Assembly: GCF_006442815.1 (NCBI RefSeq)
Contig: NZ_VFVL01000027.1
Location: 24,622-88,621, forward strand
Direction: 5' to 3'
DNA: 64,000 nt
Source: Mesorhizobium sp. B2-4-3
GTDB taxonomy: Bacteria; Pseudomonadota; Alphaproteobacteria; Rhizobiales; Rhizobiaceae
Shown here piece after piece: positions 34,614 through 43,995 of this stretch. The notes below the pieces were generated by a model that was not told where the DNA came from, searched no databases, and saw only the letters and a list, made by a program, of their open reading frames with translations. The first letter of the stretch is position 1. Every line of letters begins with the position of its first letter. The translations under genes and the position numbers were made by a program.

Positions 34614-35063
34614 CTAAGCCTTGCGTTCCCAGCGCCGGTCCTGCGTCTGCTGCCAGTAGGTCACGGCGTGGCCGGCTTCCTTCAGCGTCTTCCAATGCGT
34701 CCGCGCGCCTTCGAGCTGCGCGGCGTCATGGCCGTCGAAAAGGAAGACGGCGCGCTCGTAGCCCGATAGTTCGGGCGGGCTTGCGTCGTCGACCAGGAAG
34801 CGGATCTGCGCCGCGTTCTGGTTACCCTCGCCCGTGGTGAGCAGGACCGGCTGTTCGGCCGGATAGGCCTCGCGGTCGGTGGCATGCGCCAGAAAGGAAT
34901 CGTCGCGAAAAATCCACAGATGCTGGTCGAGCGCGTCACGGCGCTCCTCGGTGCCGGTCTGCACCACCGCGCGCCAGCCGCGCTCGACGCTGCGCTCGAG
35001 CAGGCCCGGCAGCGCCTCCTCGAGCGTCGATTCGGTCAAATGGTAGAACAGGATGTCGGTCAT
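34614..35063 (-). CDS. holC: DNA polymerase III subunit chi
   Basis: 149 residues. Starts MTDILFYHLTESTLEEALPGLLERS, then VVQTGTEERRDALDQHLWIFRDDSFLAHA and PVLLTTGEGNQNAAQIRFLVDD, the standard HolC fold. Chi links the clamp loader to SSB. Eight bases downstream of pepA on the same strand, the usual alphaproteobacterial order. Confidence 0.93.
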   Translation of the reverse strand: MTDILFYHLTESTLEEALPGLLERSVERGWRAVVQTGTEERRDALDQHLWIFRDDSFLAHATDREAYPAEQPVLLTTGEGNQNAAQIRFLVDDASPPELSGYERAVFLFDGHDAAQLEGARTHWKTLKEAGHAVTYWQQTQDRRWERKA

Positions 35064-35071
35064 ACCGGAAC

Positions 35072-36574
35072 CTAACCCTCGTAGTGGTCGCGGACCAGGC
35101 GGTCGAGCAAGCGCACGCCAAAGCCCGAGCCCCAGGACTGGTTGATCTCGCTCGACGGCGCGCCCATCGCGGTGCCGGCGATATCGAGATGCGCCCAGGG
35201 CGTGTCCTTGACGAAGCGCTGCAGGAACTGCGCGGCGATGATGGCGCCGCCATAGCGGCCGCCGATGTTCTTCATGTCGGCGTTCTTGGAATCGATCAGC
35301 TTGTCGTATTCAGGCCCGAGCGGCATGCGCCATAGCCGCTCCTGGGATGCCTGGCCGGCGCCGAAAAGCCGGCCGGCAAGCTCGTCATTGTTGGAGAAAA
35401 GGCCGGCATAATGCTGGCCGAGCGCCACCATGACGGCGCCGGTGAGCGTCGCCAGGTTGATCATGAATTTCGGCTTGAAACGGTCGTTGGCGTACCAGAG
35501 CGCGTCGGCCAGGACGAGGCGGCCTTCCGCGTCGGTGTTGAGCACCTCGATCGTCTGGCCAGACATCGAGGTGACGATGTCGCCGGGGCGCTGGGCATGG
35601 CCGTCGACGGCGTTCTCGACCAAGCCGACGATGCCGACCACATTGGCCTTGGCCTTGCGTGCGGCGAGCGCATGCATCAGGCCGGTGACGGCAGCCGCGC
35701 CGCCCATGTCGCCCTTCATGTCCTCCATTCCGGAGGCCGGCTTCATCGAATTGCCGCCGGTGTCGAAGGTGACGCCCTTGCCGATGAAGGCGAGCGGCGC
35801 GTCCTTGGCCTTGCCGCCGTTCCAGCGCATCACCGCCAGGCGCGCGCCGCGCGGCGAGCCTTGCGCGACGCCGAGCAGCGAGCCCATGCCGAGCTTCTTC
35901 ATCTCCTTTTCGGCGAGGATCTCGACCTCGACGCCGAGCGTCTCCAGCGCCTTGATGCGTTCGGCGAATTCGACGGGCCCAAGCGCATTGGCCGGCTCGT
36001 TGACCAGATCGCGCGCAAGCAGCACGCCATCGACCATCGCTTCCTCGCCGGCGAAAGCCTTCTTCGCGGCAGCGGTATCGCTGCAATGAATGGTTACCCT
36101 GGCTGGCTTGGCCGCCTTTGTGTCGGATTGGCTGTCTTCCTTGTCTTTCCTGGTCTTGTATTTGTCGAAGGAATAGCTGCGCAGCAGGACGCCGGCGGCG
36201 AGGCTCGCCGCCTGGCGACCGTCGGGCTGCAGCTCCGGCAGATCGAGGATGACGGCCACCTCGGTCGCCTTGCGTAGCGTAGCGGCAACGGCGCCGCCGA
36301 GCTTCAGCCAGGCATTGTCGTCGAGGCTCGAGACCTTGCCCGCGCCGATCGCCACCAGCCGGTCGACCGGCGTTCCTTCCGGCGCCAGCACTTCGGCCGA
36401 GGTTGCGAACTTGCCGGAGAAATCGGCGACCGGAAAGGCGCGTGCCAGCGCACCTGCCGGATCGCAGGCCTTCGCCGCCTCGCCGAGCTCGCCGCCATCG
36501 GCCGCGAAGACGAAGACGCTGCCCTTTTTCGGCGCGGCAAATTTGGCGAAGGAAATGGAAGGTCTCGACGTCAT
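35072..36574 (-). CDS. pepA: Leucyl aminopeptidase
   Basis: 500 residues, M17 family. Metal/active-site signatures: IGKGVTFDTGGNSMKPASGMEDMKGDMGG (~265-295) and NTDAEGRLVLADAL (~350). The N-terminal non-catalytic domain precedes. The 'FDTGGNS' reading replaces the more usual GGIS. Hexameric cytosolic peptidase; in other bacteria PepA also binds DNA. Leads an operon with holC, divergent from lptF. Confidence 0.95.
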   Translation of the reverse strand: MTSRPSISFAKFAAPKKGSVFVFAADGGELGEAAKACDPAGALARAFPVADFSGKFATSAEVLAPEGTPVDRLVAIGAGKVSSLDDNAWLKLGGAVAATLRKATEVAVILDLPELQPDGRQAASLAAGVLLRSYSFDKYKTRKDKEDSQSDTKAAKPARVTIHCSDTAAAKKAFAGEEAMVDGVLLARDLVNEPANALGPVEFAERIKALETLGVEVEILAEKEMKKLGMGSLLGVAQGSPRGARLAVMRWNGGKAKDAPLAFIGKGVTFDTGGNSMKPASGMEDMKGDMGGAAAVTGLMHALAARKAKANVVGIVGLVENAVDGHAQRPGDIVTSMSGQTIEVLNTDAEGRLVLADALWYANDRFKPKFMINLATLTGAVMVALGQHYAGLFSNNDELAGRLFGAGQASQERLWRMPLGPEYDKLIDSKNADMKNIGGRYGGAIIAAQFLQRFVKDTPWAHLDIAGTAMGAPSSEINQSWGSGFGVRLLDRLVRDHYEG

Positions 36575-36951
36575 CAGGTCCTGCTTTCGGGGATGGCCGT
36601 TAGGTGCCGGCGAAGGAAATTTTCAGCGAGCGAGAGGTTTGGCAAGCGTGCGCGACATTTGGTCGTTTTCAGCCATTTGGCAAGACTTTGGCCGAAATCG
36701 CTGTCTATATCAGCGCCACCATAGACAAAGGATTCGCCTCGGCACGACCTTAGCTTGCTGCCGTAACTTGCTGTTAACCATCGATGTTTTGCATTTCTTA
36801 TCCATTGGCGCGGAGACTCCGCCGCGCCGGGGCACGCGGCGTGGGGCGACCAACCGGAGCGAGCCGCCTATGACGCAGTTGTGCGGGTGCCGCCGGATCA
36901 CTACCTTGTCGGCGGGCATGATGCCGTTCGGCAAAATCGAGAAAAGCCTTC
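36575..36951. other. Divergent control region pepA / lptF
   Basis: 377 bases. A/T-richer between 36640 and 36810 (TTGCTGTTAACCATCGATG...), where promoters for both directions are likely. No coding region or repeat recognised. Confidence 0.4.
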
Positions 36952-38148
36952 ATGAAGGTCGTTGAACGCTACATCATGCGCCGTGCGCTGACGATGTTCC
37001 TCGCGGCGCTGGTCTGGACGCTGGCGATCGTGTGGACCACGCAGGTGCTGGCCAAGATCGATCTCGTCACCGACAACGGCCAGTCGGCGCTGACCTTCTT
37101 CGAAGTCGCGGCGCTCATCATCCCCTCGATCATCCCGATCGTCGTGCCGTTCGCCCTGGTGGTGGCGGTGGCGCAGACGCTGAGCGCGATGAACACCGAT
37201 TCGGAGCTGGCCGTGCTCAGCGCCGCGGGCGCCTCGCGCTGGACGATCGCGCGGCCGATCCTGCTGCTCGCCGCTTTTGCCTGCGCGTTTTCCTTCATCG
37301 TGGACAACGCCGCCGACCCCTATGCCAGGCAGAAAAACCGCCAGCTGGTGGCGGCCTCGCGCGCCGACCTCGTGTCGCTGATCATCCAGGAAGGCACGTT
37401 CCGCAAAATCGACGAGGGCCTTTACCTGCAGGTCGGCGAACGGCTTCCCGGCAACCGGCTCGGCGGCATCTTCGTCGCCGATTCGCGCGAGGAAGGGGCC
37501 AGCCTCACCTATTACGCCAAGACCGGCAGCATCGTCGAAAAAGGCGACGAGAAGGTGCTGATGATGAATGACGGCGTCATCAACCGCAAGTCAGTGACCG
37601 GCGATCTCTCCGTCATCCGCTTCACCTCTTACGCCTTCGACATGTCGGCCTTCATGTCGGCGGCGAACGACATCACGCTTTTGCCCAAGGACCGGACGAC
37701 GGCGTATCTGCTCAACCCGGATCCCAACGACAAGATGTTCCAACGCGAACCCGGCAGCTACCGGGCGGAGCTCAACCAGCGCTTCGCCGAATGGTCGTAT
37801 TCGCTTGTATTCGCGCTGATCGCGCTTGCGGTTGCGGGCGATGCGCGATCGCATCGCGAGGCGCGCATCAATCCGCTGATCACGGCGATCGCAGTCGCGC
37901 TTTTCGTGCGATGGCTGGGCTTCTTCGCCGCCGGCAAGGCCGACAAGCTCTGGTATTACGTCTACCTGCTCTACGGCATACCAATCATCGCCTCAGCGGT
38001 TTCGATCTGGTTCATCGTCTCCTCGCGCACCATGGAATTGCCGGTCAGTTGGGCCGACTGGCTGACGGGTTTTGCCAAGCGCGCCGGCGACAATTGGACG
38101 GCATTCAAGCTCTGGCTCGCCCGGCGCGCTTCTGGCCAGGGAGCCTGA
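36952..38148 (+). CDS. lptF: LPS export ABC transporter permease LptF
   Basis: 398 residues. N-terminal helices with VVERYIMRRALTMFLAAL, PSIIPIVVPFALVVAVAQTLSAMNTDSELAVLSAAGAS (~60-100, the conserved coupling segment), a periplasmic jellyroll (~130-270), and C-terminal helices ending in a basic tail. It is one of the two permease subunits that drive LPS to the outer membrane. Two bases upstream of lptG. Confidence 0.94.
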   Translation: MKVVERYIMRRALTMFLAALVWTLAIVWTTQVLAKIDLVTDNGQSALTFFEVAALIIPSIIPIVVPFALVVAVAQTLSAMNTDSELAVLSAAGASRWTIARPILLLAAFACAFSFIVDNAADPYARQKNRQLVAASRADLVSLIIQEGTFRKIDEGLYLQVGERLPGNRLGGIFVADSREEGASLTYYAKTGSIVEKGDEKVLMMNDGVINRKSVTGDLSVIRFTSYAFDMSAFMSAANDITLLPKDRTTAYLLNPDPNDKMFQREPGSYRAELNQRFAEWSYSLVFALIALAVAGDARSHREARINPLITAIAVALFVRWLGFFAAGKADKLWYYVYLLYGIPIIASAVSIWFIVSSRTMELPVSWADWLTGFAKRAGDNWTAFKLWLARRASGQGA

Positions 38149-38150
38149 CC

Positions 38151-39233
38151 ATGGGCTGGACGCTGGGCCGCTATTTCTTCTTCCGCTATGTCTCGATCAC
38201 CTTCTGGTTCTTCCTGGGCCTGCTGGCGCTGGTGTTCCTGATCGACTTTACCGAGCTTTCCGGCCGCACGACCGGGCTGCCCGGCTTCACCTACGGCATT
38301 GCTTTTGCCATTTCGGCGCTCAGGATGCCGATGATCATGCTGCAGACGGTGCCGTTCGTCGGGCTGTTCTCGGCGATGGCGACGCTGGTGTCGCTCAACC
38401 GCCGTTACGAGCTGGTGATTGCGCGCTCGGCCGGCGTCTCGGCCTGGCAGTTCCTGTTCCCCTGCTGCGTCGGCGCCCTGATGTTCGGCGTGCTGTCGGT
38501 CGCCATCATCAACCCGATCGCCGCACATGGCTTTTCCTGGTCCGAGCAGATGGAGAACGACCTGCGGGCCGGCAAATCGAATGCCGTCACCACCAATGTC
38601 ACGCCGTGGCTTCGGCAAAAGACCGAATCGGGCGACACCATCATCGGCGCCCGCGCCATCCTCAACCAGGGGCTGGAGATGGCGGATGCGGTGTTTTTCG
38701 TCCTCGACCATGAGGGCAACATCACCGAGCGCAAGGATGCCGCCAAGGCGTTCCTGCGCGACGGCTATTGGGAATTGCAGGACGTCAAGGTCTTCAAGGG
38801 CGGCAATATCCAGACGCTGGCGTCCGACAAGGTGCCGACGAATCTGAAGCCGGAATTCGTGCAGGAGCGGCTGGCGCGTCCGGAAACCATTCCCTTCTAC
38901 GAGCTGCCGCGCAAGATCGAGGTCGCACGTTCCTTTGGACTCAAGGCAAACGCCTTCGCCATGCAATTTGATTCGCTGGTGGCGTTGCCGTTCCTTCTCG
39001 TGGCCATGACGCTGATTGCTGCAACGGTTTCAATGAGATTTGCGCGAATGGGGCAGTCGGCAACGATGATTCTGGGTGGCGTCGTGGCTGGCTTTCTGCT
39101 TTATGTCGTTTCGGTACTGGTCAAGGCATTCGGTGTCGCCGGATTCGTGCCTACTGTGGTGGCTGCATGGGTTCCGGTTGTCGTGGCTATGTTCTTTGGG
39201 GTGACGTTTCTGCTATACAAGGAAGACGGCTAG
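38151..39233 (+). CDS. lptG: LPS export ABC transporter permease LptG
   Basis: 360 residues. MGWTLGRYFFFRYVSITFWFFLGLLALVFLIDFTE start, MLQTVPFVGLFSAMATLVSLNRRYELVIARSAGVSAWQF coupling segment (~60-100), periplasmic domain, then MRFARMGQSATMILGGVVAGFLLYVVSVLVKAFG near the end. Partner of LptF. The stop overlaps or abuts lptD. Confidence 0.94.
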   Translation: MGWTLGRYFFFRYVSITFWFFLGLLALVFLIDFTELSGRTTGLPGFTYGIAFAISALRMPMIMLQTVPFVGLFSAMATLVSLNRRYELVIARSAGVSAWQFLFPCCVGALMFGVLSVAIINPIAAHGFSWSEQMENDLRAGKSNAVTTNVTPWLRQKTESGDTIIGARAILNQGLEMADAVFFVLDHEGNITERKDAAKAFLRDGYWELQDVKVFKGGNIQTLASDKVPTNLKPEFVQERLARPETIPFYELPRKIEVARSFGLKANAFAMQFDSLVALPFLLVAMTLIAATVSMRFARMGQSATMILGGVVAGFLLYVVSVLVKAFGVAGFVPTVVAAWVPVVVAMFFGVTFLLYKEDG

Positions 39234-39247
39234 TGAGGGAGGCGGTT

Positions 39248-41644
39248 TTGCGCAGCCATAGGCAGGCCGGTCTGGCACGCCTCTATGGGGCGACCGCCTT
39301 GGCATGTCTGTTCGCTTGCGCGGTGCCGACGGCACCCGCGCTGGCGCAGACGATCGCTGCCAAGTCCGTCCCTTCAGGCACGCAGATGCTGCTGGCCGCC
39401 GATACGCTTGTCTATGACAACGACAAGCATACGGTGACGGCCGTCGGCGGCGTGCAGATCGACTATGGCGGCAACAAGCTGGTCGCCCAGCGTGTGGTAT
39501 ATAACCGCGACACCAAGCGCCTCGTCGCCAGCGGCGCCGTCGAGCTGATCAACAGCGACGGCACCAAGGTCAATTCCGACCATATCGATATCACCGACGA
39601 CTTCGCCGACGGCTTTCTCAACGCGCTGCGCGTCGAGACGATCGACAAGGCTTATTTCGCCGCCGAGAGCGCCGAGCGCATGGGCGGCGTCCTCACCACC
39701 TTCCACAATGGCGTCTACACCGCCTGCGAACCGTGCGAGGACAAGCCGGACAAAGCGCCGACGTGGCGCGTCAAAGCGCGCAAGATCATCTGGAACGGCG
39801 AGAAGAAGACGGTCCGCTTCGAGAACTCGAATTTCGAATTCTTCGGCTTCCCGCTCGCCTACCTGCCGGCCTTCGAGATCGCCGACCCGACGGTGAAGCG
39901 CAAGAGCGGCTTCCTGATCCCCGGCATCGTCTACAACAACCATCTCGGCGTCGGCGTCAAAGTCCCCTATTACTTCGCGCTGTCTCCGACCTATGACCTG
40001 ACCGTCACCGGCAGCGGCTATACCAAGCAGGGTTTCCTCGGCGAGGCCGAGTGGCGCCAGCGCTTCAACAACGGCCAGTACACGCTGAAGATCGCCGGCA
40101 TCAACCAGCAGGACCCCGACGCGTTCATCGATTCCGCCGGCCATAATGTGAATTCCGGCGATGTCGGCGATCCGAACAAGTTCCGCGGCATGATGGGCAC
40201 CAAGGGCCAGTTCGCCATCAACGAGCGCTGGAATTTCGGCTGGGACGTGCTGCTGCAGACCGACAAGGAATTCTCGCGCACCTACAACATCGACGGCTAC
40301 AGCGACCTCGTCCACCAGTCGTCGATCTATCTGACTGGCTTGAGCGACCGCAACTATTTCGACGTCCGTGCCATGCGCTTCGAGGTGCAGGAAGACACGC
40401 TCTCCAGCGACCCGACAGCGCGCGCCGCCAAGCAACCCTGGGTGCTGCCGTCGCTCGACTACGCCTATATTCCCGACACCTCGGTGGCCGGCGGCCAGCT
40501 GTCGTTCAACGTCAACGCACGCGTGATCAGCCGCAACCGGCTGGACGCCGTGCTCGCCAACCCGATCGACGACACTTCCATCAACAATGTGCGCGGCATC
40601 GAAGGCGAATCCAGCCGGCTGAGCGCGGAAGCAGAATGGAAGCGCACCTTCACCACCGATGACGGCCTGCAACTGACGCCGTTGCTCGCCTTCCGAGGCG
40701 ACGCCGGCTATGTCAACGCCAATCAGGCTTCGCTCGATGCCGTCAACCAGATGGGGACGAATCTCGGCCAGGACGTGGACATGCGCTCGTCGCTTGCCCG
40801 CTACATGGCCACCCTCGGGCTCGAGGCGCGCTGGCCGCTGCTATTCTCGATGCCCAGCTCCAGCCACATTCTGGAGCCGACGGCGCAGGTCTTCGTGCGC
40901 CCGAACGAGCAATATGTCGGCGGGCTGGCGATCCCCAACGAAGACGCGCAGAGCTTCGTCTTCGACGCCACCACGCTGTTCGAGCGCGACAAATTCTCTG
41001 GCTACGACCGCATAGAAGGCGGCACGCGCGCCAATGTCGGCTTCCGCTACTCAGGCGCCTATGACAATGGCTGGGGCACGAACGCCATCTTCGGCCAGTC
41101 CTATCAGCTCGCCGGCGAAAACTCTTTTGCCGCACCCGATCTCGTCAATGTTGGGGCCGAATCCGGTCTGGACAAGCGGACCTCGGATTATGTCGGCCTT
41201 GTCGGCTTCAACAGCCCGAGCGGTTTCTCCGGCTCGCTGAGCGGGCGTTTCGACGAGCAGACCTTCGAGGTCAGGCGCGCCGAAGTGAAGGCCGCCTATT
41301 CCAGCCTGCCGATATCGCTCAGCGCCAAATATGCCTTCATCGAGGCGCAGCCGCTCTACGGCTTCACCACCGACCGCCACGAGCTCACGCTCGGCGCCTC
41401 GACCCATCTGGCGCAGAACTGGAGGCTGTTCGGCACCGGCACCTACGACATCGAGACAAATGTGCTGGTCAAGGACGGTGTCGGCTTCGCCTACAACGAT
41501 TCCTGCTTCACTTACATCATGACGTATTCGCAGACGCGTGACACCGTCACCAAGGAAGTGTCGCAGAACATCGGTTTCAACCTGTCGTTCCGCACGCTCG
41601 GCGATTTCGGTTCGTCAACAAGCTCTGTCGATACCATCCAGTGA
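39248..41644 (+). CDS. lptD: LPS-assembly outer-membrane protein LptD
   Basis: 798 residues. Signal peptide ending in ALAQ, a beta-jellyroll of OstA type (LLAADTLVYDNDKHTVTAVGGVQIDYGG ... ~40-150) with CEPCED in the plug linker, then the large LptD barrel (FFGFPLAYLPAFEIADPTVKRKSGFLIPG ... ending FNLSFRTLG). TTG 39248 is taken as start: GGGAGG is five bases upstream and it directly precedes a signal peptide. A GTG at 39233, overlapping the lptG stop, is the alternative. Confidence 0.92.
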   Translation: MRSHRQAGLARLYGATALACLFACAVPTAPALAQTIAAKSVPSGTQMLLAADTLVYDNDKHTVTAVGGVQIDYGGNKLVAQRVVYNRDTKRLVASGAVELINSDGTKVNSDHIDITDDFADGFLNALRVETIDKAYFAAESAERMGGVLTTFHNGVYTACEPCEDKPDKAPTWRVKARKIIWNGEKKTVRFENSNFEFFGFPLAYLPAFEIADPTVKRKSGFLIPGIVYNNHLGVGVKVPYYFALSPTYDLTVTGSGYTKQGFLGEAEWRQRFNNGQYTLKIAGINQQDPDAFIDSAGHNVNSGDVGDPNKFRGMMGTKGQFAINERWNFGWDVLLQTDKEFSRTYNIDGYSDLVHQSSIYLTGLSDRNYFDVRAMRFEVQEDTLSSDPTARAAKQPWVLPSLDYAYIPDTSVAGGQLSFNVNARVISRNRLDAVLANPIDDTSINNVRGIEGESSRLSAEAEWKRTFTTDDGLQLTPLLAFRGDAGYVNANQASLDAVNQMGTNLGQDVDMRSSLARYMATLGLEARWPLLFSMPSSSHILEPTAQVFVRPNEQYVGGLAIPNEDAQSFVFDATTLFERDKFSGYDRIEGGTRANVGFRYSGAYDNGWGTNAIFGQSYQLAGENSFAAPDLVNVGAESGLDKRTSDYVGLVGFNSPSGFSGSLSGRFDEQTFEVRRAEVKAAYSSLPISLSAKYAFIEAQPLYGFTTDRHELTLGASTHLAQNWRLFGTGTYDIETNVLVKDGVGFAYNDSCFTYIMTYSQTRDTVTKEVSQNIGFNLSFRTLGDFGSSTSSVDTIQ

Positions 41645-41883
41645 CCAAGCGGCAGGCGCGCGGCCTCCGAGCTGCGCGTCGGCTGGGGCGCTGACGGGGC
41701 TTTGGTCTTGATTTGGAGCGTGTTCCTTCGAAAATGGGCCTGATTCTCAGGGCCATGCGTCGGCGACATCGTTTCGCCGCATAAGATGGGCATGGGGGTC
41801 GACCGCGTCGCGCAGGCGTTCGGAGGACGCGCGGCGCCGCGATGGTGGGGAAAATTGGGATGGGGAAAAATTAGGAAGGTAAG

Positions 41884-42804
41884 ATGAGGAAATACCTGTT
41901 TTCAGCGGGATTCGCGCTTCTGGTGGCGACCTCGGTTTCGGTCACGGCTGTCGTGCGGCCTGCTTTCGCCGCTGAGATCAAGTATGTCGTCAACAACATA
42001 GCGATCACCACCGGCGACATCGCGCACCGCGCAGCCTTCTTCAAGCTGCAGCACAAGAAGGGCGATGCCGCGCAGGAGATGATCGACCAGACGCTGCGGC
42101 TGGCTGAGGCCAAGCGGCTCGGCATCCGCATCAGCGACCAGCAGGTCGACGCCGCCTACCAGCGCTTCGCTTCGGGCAACAAGATGCCGCTGGCAAAACT
42201 CGACGCGATCATGGCGCAATCGGGCGTCACCAAGGAACACTTCAAGGAATTCATCCGTGCCCAGATGGCCTGGAACCAGGCGCTCAGCGCGCGCTACCGC
42301 TCCGGCGAAGGCGGCTCGGTGACCGAGCAGGACGCCGTGCGGCGCATGCTGGACAAGGGCGGCGCCAAGCCGACCGCGACGGAATACATGCTGCAGCAGG
42401 TGATCTTCGTGGTGCCGGCATCGGAGCGCGCCGCCACGCTCGCCAAACGCAAGCGCGAGGCCGACGCCATGCGCGTCCGCTTCAGCGGCTGCAACACCAC
42501 GCGCGACTTCGCCAAGGGCCTGCTCGACGTCACCGTGCGTGATCTCGGCCGTTTTCTGGCGCCACAATTGCCGTCCGACTGGGCCGAGCAGATCAAGGCG
42601 ACCAAGGTCGGCGGCGCGACGCCGACCCGCGAGACCGAGCGCGGCATCGAATTCATCGGCGTCTGCTCCTCGCGCGAGGTTTCCGACGACAAGGCCGCGC
42701 AGACGGTGTTCCAGGCCGAAGGCAGCAACGACAAGGACGCCGACGAGCTCAGCAAGAAATATGTCGCCGAGCTGCGCCAGAAGGCCAAGATCGTCGAACG
42801 CTAG
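41884..42804 (+). CDS. SurA-type periplasmic chaperone / parvulin-like protein
   Basis: 306 residues. Signal peptide to AFA, then SurA_N-like IKYVVNNIAITTGDIAHRAAFFKLQ ... IDQTLRLAEAKRLGIRISDQQVDAAY (~30-90) and one parvulin-like module (LQQVIFVVPASERAATLAKRKREADAMRVRFSGC, ~175-210). It is shorter than E. coli SurA (two PPIase domains). The alphaproteobacterial surA slot between lptD and pdxA supports a role in folding barrel proteins such as LptD. AGGAAG precedes ATG 41884. Confidence 0.85.
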   Translation: MRKYLFSAGFALLVATSVSVTAVVRPAFAAEIKYVVNNIAITTGDIAHRAAFFKLQHKKGDAAQEMIDQTLRLAEAKRLGIRISDQQVDAAYQRFASGNKMPLAKLDAIMAQSGVTKEHFKEFIRAQMAWNQALSARYRSGEGGSVTEQDAVRRMLDKGGAKPTATEYMLQQVIFVVPASERAATLAKRKREADAMRVRFSGCNTTRDFAKGLLDVTVRDLGRFLAPQLPSDWAEQIKATKVGGATPTRETERGIEFIGVCSSREVSDDKAAQTVFQAEGSNDKDADELSKKYVAELRQKAKIVER

Positions 42805-42812
42805 AGCCGGAT

Positions 42813-42839
42813 GATTTCAGGTCGGTCCGACCTGAAATC
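42813..42839 (+). repeat. Perfect inverted repeat after the surA-like gene
   Basis: GATTTCAGGTCGG / CCGACCTGAAATC, 13-base arms meeting at a single T. Positioned 8 bases after the stop codon with no T-run; a 3'-end processing or terminator-like hairpin is plausible. Confidence 0.7.
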
Positions 42840-42867
42840 GGAATCCGTTTCTAAATCGAAGAAATGA

Positions 42868-42914
42868 AGCATGATCTCGCCCGAAAACCGCTGCACACTT
42901 TTCGGCATCGTGCT
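42868..42914. repeat. Palindrome, CACTTTT-core family (copy 4)
   Basis: Arms AGCATGAT (42868-42875) and ATCGTGCT (42907-42914, one mismatch) around CCGAAAACCGCTGCACACTT. Lies in the surA-pdxA gap. Confidence 0.8.
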
Positions 42915-42953
42915 CTGAGCGACAAGCGTGCGATACCGCAGCCAGCCCACCGC

Positions 42954-43988
42954 ATGAGCACGCAGAAGACCGATGCGCCGCTGGCGCTCAGTGTCGGCGA
43001 TCCCTCGGGCATCGGGCCCGAGATCGCCATCGCCGCCTGGCTGGCTGGCGACAGCGCTGGTGTGCCGCCCTTCTACCTGCTTGCCGACCCCGCTTTGATC
43101 GAAGCCCGCGCCCGCCTGGTTGGCGCAAATGTTGCGATTGCCGAGACGCTGCCGGGACAGGCAGCGCATCATTTTTCCCGCGTGCTGCCCGTCGTGCCGC
43201 TCCATGCGCGCCATGTCGATAGCTCGGGAGAGCCGGACCCGGCCAATGCCGCAGGCACGATCGAAGCCATCGACCGCGCCGTCGCGGACTGCCTCGCCGG
43301 CCGCGCCGCGGCGATAGTCACCTGCCCGATCGCCAAGAAGCCGCTCTATGATGCCGGATTTGGCTTTCCGGGTCACACAGAGTATCTGGCGCATCTGGCC
43401 TCGCGCCACATCGGCAGGGACGTGACGCCGGTGATGATGCTGGCAGGACCGGACCTGCGCACCGTTCCGGTGACCATCCACATCGCGTTGGCCGAAGTGC
43501 CGAAAGTGCTCACGACGGAGCTGATCGTCGCGACCGCGCGCATCACCGCCGCCGATCTCAAGAACCGCTTCGGCATCGCGCGGCCGAAGCTTGCGATCGC
43601 CGGGCTCAACCCGCATGCCGGCGAAGGCGGCGCCATGGGGCTGGAGGACGCAGCGATCGTCGCCCCCGCCGTCGAGATGTTGAAAGCGGAAGGCATCGAC
43701 GCGATCGGACCGCTGCCGGCCGACACGATGTTTCATCGGCGCGCGCGCGCCGCCTATGACGCGGCGCTCTGCATGTATCACGACCAGGCGCTGATCCCGG
43801 CCAAGACTTTAGCCTTCGACGAGGCGGTCAACGTGACGCTCGGCCTGCCCTTCATCCGCACTTCGCCCGACCACGGCACCGCTTTCGACATCGCCGGCAA
43901 GGGCATCGCGCGCGCCGACAGCCTGATCGCCGCGTTGAGGCTGGCGCGCCGGCTGGCCGACAGCGGACCGCAGGCCGCCGCCGCGTGA
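42954..43988 (+). CDS. pdxA: 4-hydroxythreonine-4-phosphate dehydrogenase
   Basis: 344 residues. SVGDPSGIGPEIAIAAW at the N-terminus, GFPGHTEYLAHLASRH (metal His, ~145), GLNPHAGEGGAMGLEDAAIVAPAVE (~215) and MYHDQALIPAKTLAFDEAVNVTLGLPFIRTSPDHGTAFDIAGKG (~280). A complete PdxA of pyridoxal phosphate synthesis. ATG 42954 chosen because the frame upstream runs through palindrome copy 4. Seven bases before rsmA. Confidence 0.95.
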   Translation: MSTQKTDAPLALSVGDPSGIGPEIAIAAWLAGDSAGVPPFYLLADPALIEARARLVGANVAIAETLPGQAAHHFSRVLPVVPLHARHVDSSGEPDPANAAGTIEAIDRAVADCLAGRAAAIVTCPIAKKPLYDAGFGFPGHTEYLAHLASRHIGRDVTPVMMLAGPDLRTVPVTIHIALAEVPKVLTTELIVATARITAADLKNRFGIARPKLAIAGLNPHAGEGGAMGLEDAAIVAPAVEMLKAEGIDAIGPLPADTMFHRRARAAYDAALCMYHDQALIPAKTLAFDEAVNVTLGLPFIRTSPDHGTAFDIAGKGIARADSLIAALRLARRLADSGPQAAAA

Positions 43989-43995
43989 GGATGCA